The notes below the pieces were generated by a model. It saw only the letters and a program-made list of their open reading frames with translations, had not been told where the DNA came from and made no database searches. This document shows, one piece after another, positions 47,938 through 48,740 of a stretch of DNA of 48,740 bases (position 1 is its first letter; each line of letters opens with the position of its first letter). The stretch is from Solobacterium sp. (GTDB lineage: Bacteria; Bacillota_I; Bacilli_A; Erysipelotrichales; Erysipelotrichaceae), in NCBI GenBank assembly GCA_017512725.1, contig JAFWEW010000025.1, forward strand, positions 1-48,740. Direction: 5' to 3'. Both the position numbers and the translations under genes were made by a program.

Positions 47938-48662
47938 TGGACTATCTTTACGGCACACCCTATGAAATCGAACAGCCCAAAGACATGTACCATTTCAGCA
48001 GTGACAGTGAACTGCTGGGCCGCTTTCTGAAGATTGAAAAAAAGGATACGGTGCTGGATATCGGTACCAATAATGGCGTGCTCCTGCTGTATGCCTCCAT
48101 GCATCAGCCGAAGCTGCTTGCCGGCATTGATCTGTTTGAAGAAGTCATTGGAACGGCCGGAAGAAATCTGGCACACAACGGCATCGAAGCAGAACTCTCT
48201 GCCATACCGCTGCAGGAGTATGTTCATGAACCGTTCACCCAGATCATCTGCAACCCGCCGTTTTTTACGAATCGGAACGATTCGCTGAAGAAAGAGAACC
48301 GGTACCTGCGGGCAGCCCGTCATGATGACAGGCTTAAGCTGAACGACCTGTTCCGCTGCAGTGCAAATCTCCTGGAAGAAGGAGGGATCTTTTCCATCAT
48401 TCTGCCTGCTGACCGGGTCCATGAAGCGCTGAGTCTTTCTGAAACGGAGGGCTTTGTCCTTTCCCGGATTGCTGTGGTGTATGACCGCAGGGGCGGAACG
48501 CTGAAACGGATCCTGATGGCGTTTCAGTACCGGAAGGAAGCGGATCTGCAGGTCGAACCGGCCCGGTACCTGGACCGGCTTCATGAAGATTCATTATTTA
48601 AGGCTATTCTTCGAATAAATGTTGGTAAAGCGTATTACGCTTTATATCTGAAAATGCCATAG
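47937..48662 (+). CDS. tRNA1(Val) (adenine-N6)-methyltransferase-like protein
   Basis: The 241-residue enzyme has the SAM-binding motif VLDIGTNNGVLLLYAS near residue 39 and the catalytic motif IICNPPFF near residue 104, which marks N6-adenine methyltransferases of the TrmN6/YfiC (YabB) type acting on tRNA A37 or related RNA. The N-terminal DYLYGTPYEIEQPKDMYHFSSDSELLGRF matches the usual 'qp-gfrfs-Da-LLa-f' start of that family. It begins on the last base of the kinase stop (TGATG), so it is cotranslated with the two-component system, an unusual partner. Its 3' end overlaps a minus-strand frame that runs off the window. Confidence 0.85.
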   Translation: MDYLYGTPYEIEQPKDMYHFSSDSELLGRFLKIEKKDTVLDIGTNNGVLLLYASMHQPKLLAGIDLFEEVIGTAGRNLAHNGIEAELSAIPLQEYVHEPFTQIICNPPFFTNRNDSLKKENRYLRAARHDDRLKLNDLFRCSANLLEEGGIFSIILPADRVHEALSLSETEGFVLSRIAVVYDRRGGTLKRILMAFQYRKEADLQVEPARYLDRLHEDSLFKAILRINVGKAYYALYLKMP

Positions 48663-48740
48663 TGATATTCAGAGTATGCATCATACAACGAGATCGGCTG
48701 ATCGCTTTTGCATATATCCTTAACGGGATAGGTCCCTTTA
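48635..48740 (-). other. Possible 3' end of a minus-strand gene running off the window
   Basis: On the minus strand a frame is open from the window edge to a TAA at 48637-48635 (34 codons, ending HYGIFRYKA). Aromatic and charged composition is protein-like, but another minus-strand frame is open too, so this is weak. If real, it overlaps the methyltransferase end by 28 bp. Confidence 0.2.

Noticed and set aside
1-48740. tRNA, rRNA, CRISPR, prophage or toxin-antitoxin loci
   Set aside because: No cloverleaf with a T-loop, no spaced direct-repeat array and no integrase or phage structural genes were seen; the RHH-like gene at 350 has no toxin-sized partner next to it.

Overview
This window is a gene-dense stretch of a low-to-moderate GC Firmicutes chromosome, most likely from the Erysipelotrichia or a close relative. 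The evidence for this is: T-box and FMN riboswitch control, perfect AGGAGG-type ribosome sites, and gene orders known from Bacillus (murC-ytxG-ytxH-ccpA; murJ-pseudouridine synthase; cshB-nfo; comGA-GG). The elongation factor P has a Mollicutes-like tip loop, and several acidic or disordered envelope proteins look lineage-specific. TGA is used as a stop, so the code is standard. Almost everything is housekeeping. There is no CRISPR array, tRNA, rRNA, prophage or intact insertion sequence.

Layout. 1-2.2 kb: a terminator from an upstream gene, a ribbon-helix-helix-like coiled-coil protein with palindromic sites upstream, a short-chain dehydrogenase, and rpsO. 2.2-6.9 kb: a 1382-residue FtsX-type permease with a large acidic insert, then desulfoferrodoxin; both sit between rpsO and pnp, which are often neighbours. 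7.0-13.7 kb: pnp, an XpaC-like protein, trmB, a lipoprotein, an acidic Pro-rich protein with repeated SP-x-[FY]-G motifs, and murC. 13.7-17.5 kb: a cre-like palindrome and strong promoter before ytxG-ytxH-ccpA, then tyrS behind a tyrosine T-box. 17.5-20.5 kb: lipoprotein, murJ, RsuA-type pseudouridine synthase. 20.5-24.8 kb: ispH (minus), cshB-nfo (plus), ispG (minus). 24.8-27.4 kb: a TetR/DUF998/DUF3795 operon, rpmG and a metallo-beta-lactamase-fold hydrolase. 27.4-31.0 kb: a complete minus-strand comGA-comGG competence pseudopilus operon. 31.1-38.0 kb: efp, a TolA-like coiled-coil membrane protein, an FMN riboswitch with ribU, a tail-anchored acidic protein, cmk and der. 38.0-42.6 kb: a giant 1519-residue class A penicillin-binding protein (minus). 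42.7-48.7 kb: dnaE, a two-component system and a tRNA1(Val)-type methyltransferase.

How the genes work together. A large share serves the cell envelope: murC makes UDP-MurNAc-L-Ala, MurJ flips lipid II, the class A PBP polymerises and crosslinks, and IspG/IspH supply isoprenoid for the undecaprenyl carrier. Several unrecognised membrane, lipo- or disordered proteins lie among these genes. A second share is RNA and translation: rpsO, pnp, trmB, tyrS, rsuA-like, cshB, rpmG, efp, der.

Most notable observations: a cre-like site placed to let CcpA control its own operon; EF-P with Met in place of the usual tip Lys/Arg; two genes with identical leaderless promoter-start geometry; the extreme disordered cytoplasmic head and C-terminal DENGNW repeats of the PBP; the acidic extracellular insert of the permease; and a short SP-motif shared by the murC neighbour and the PBP. 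I did not find a clearly new multi-gene system. The best candidates for undescribed biology are these envelope proteins and the coiled-coil gene at 350-979 with its phased repeats.
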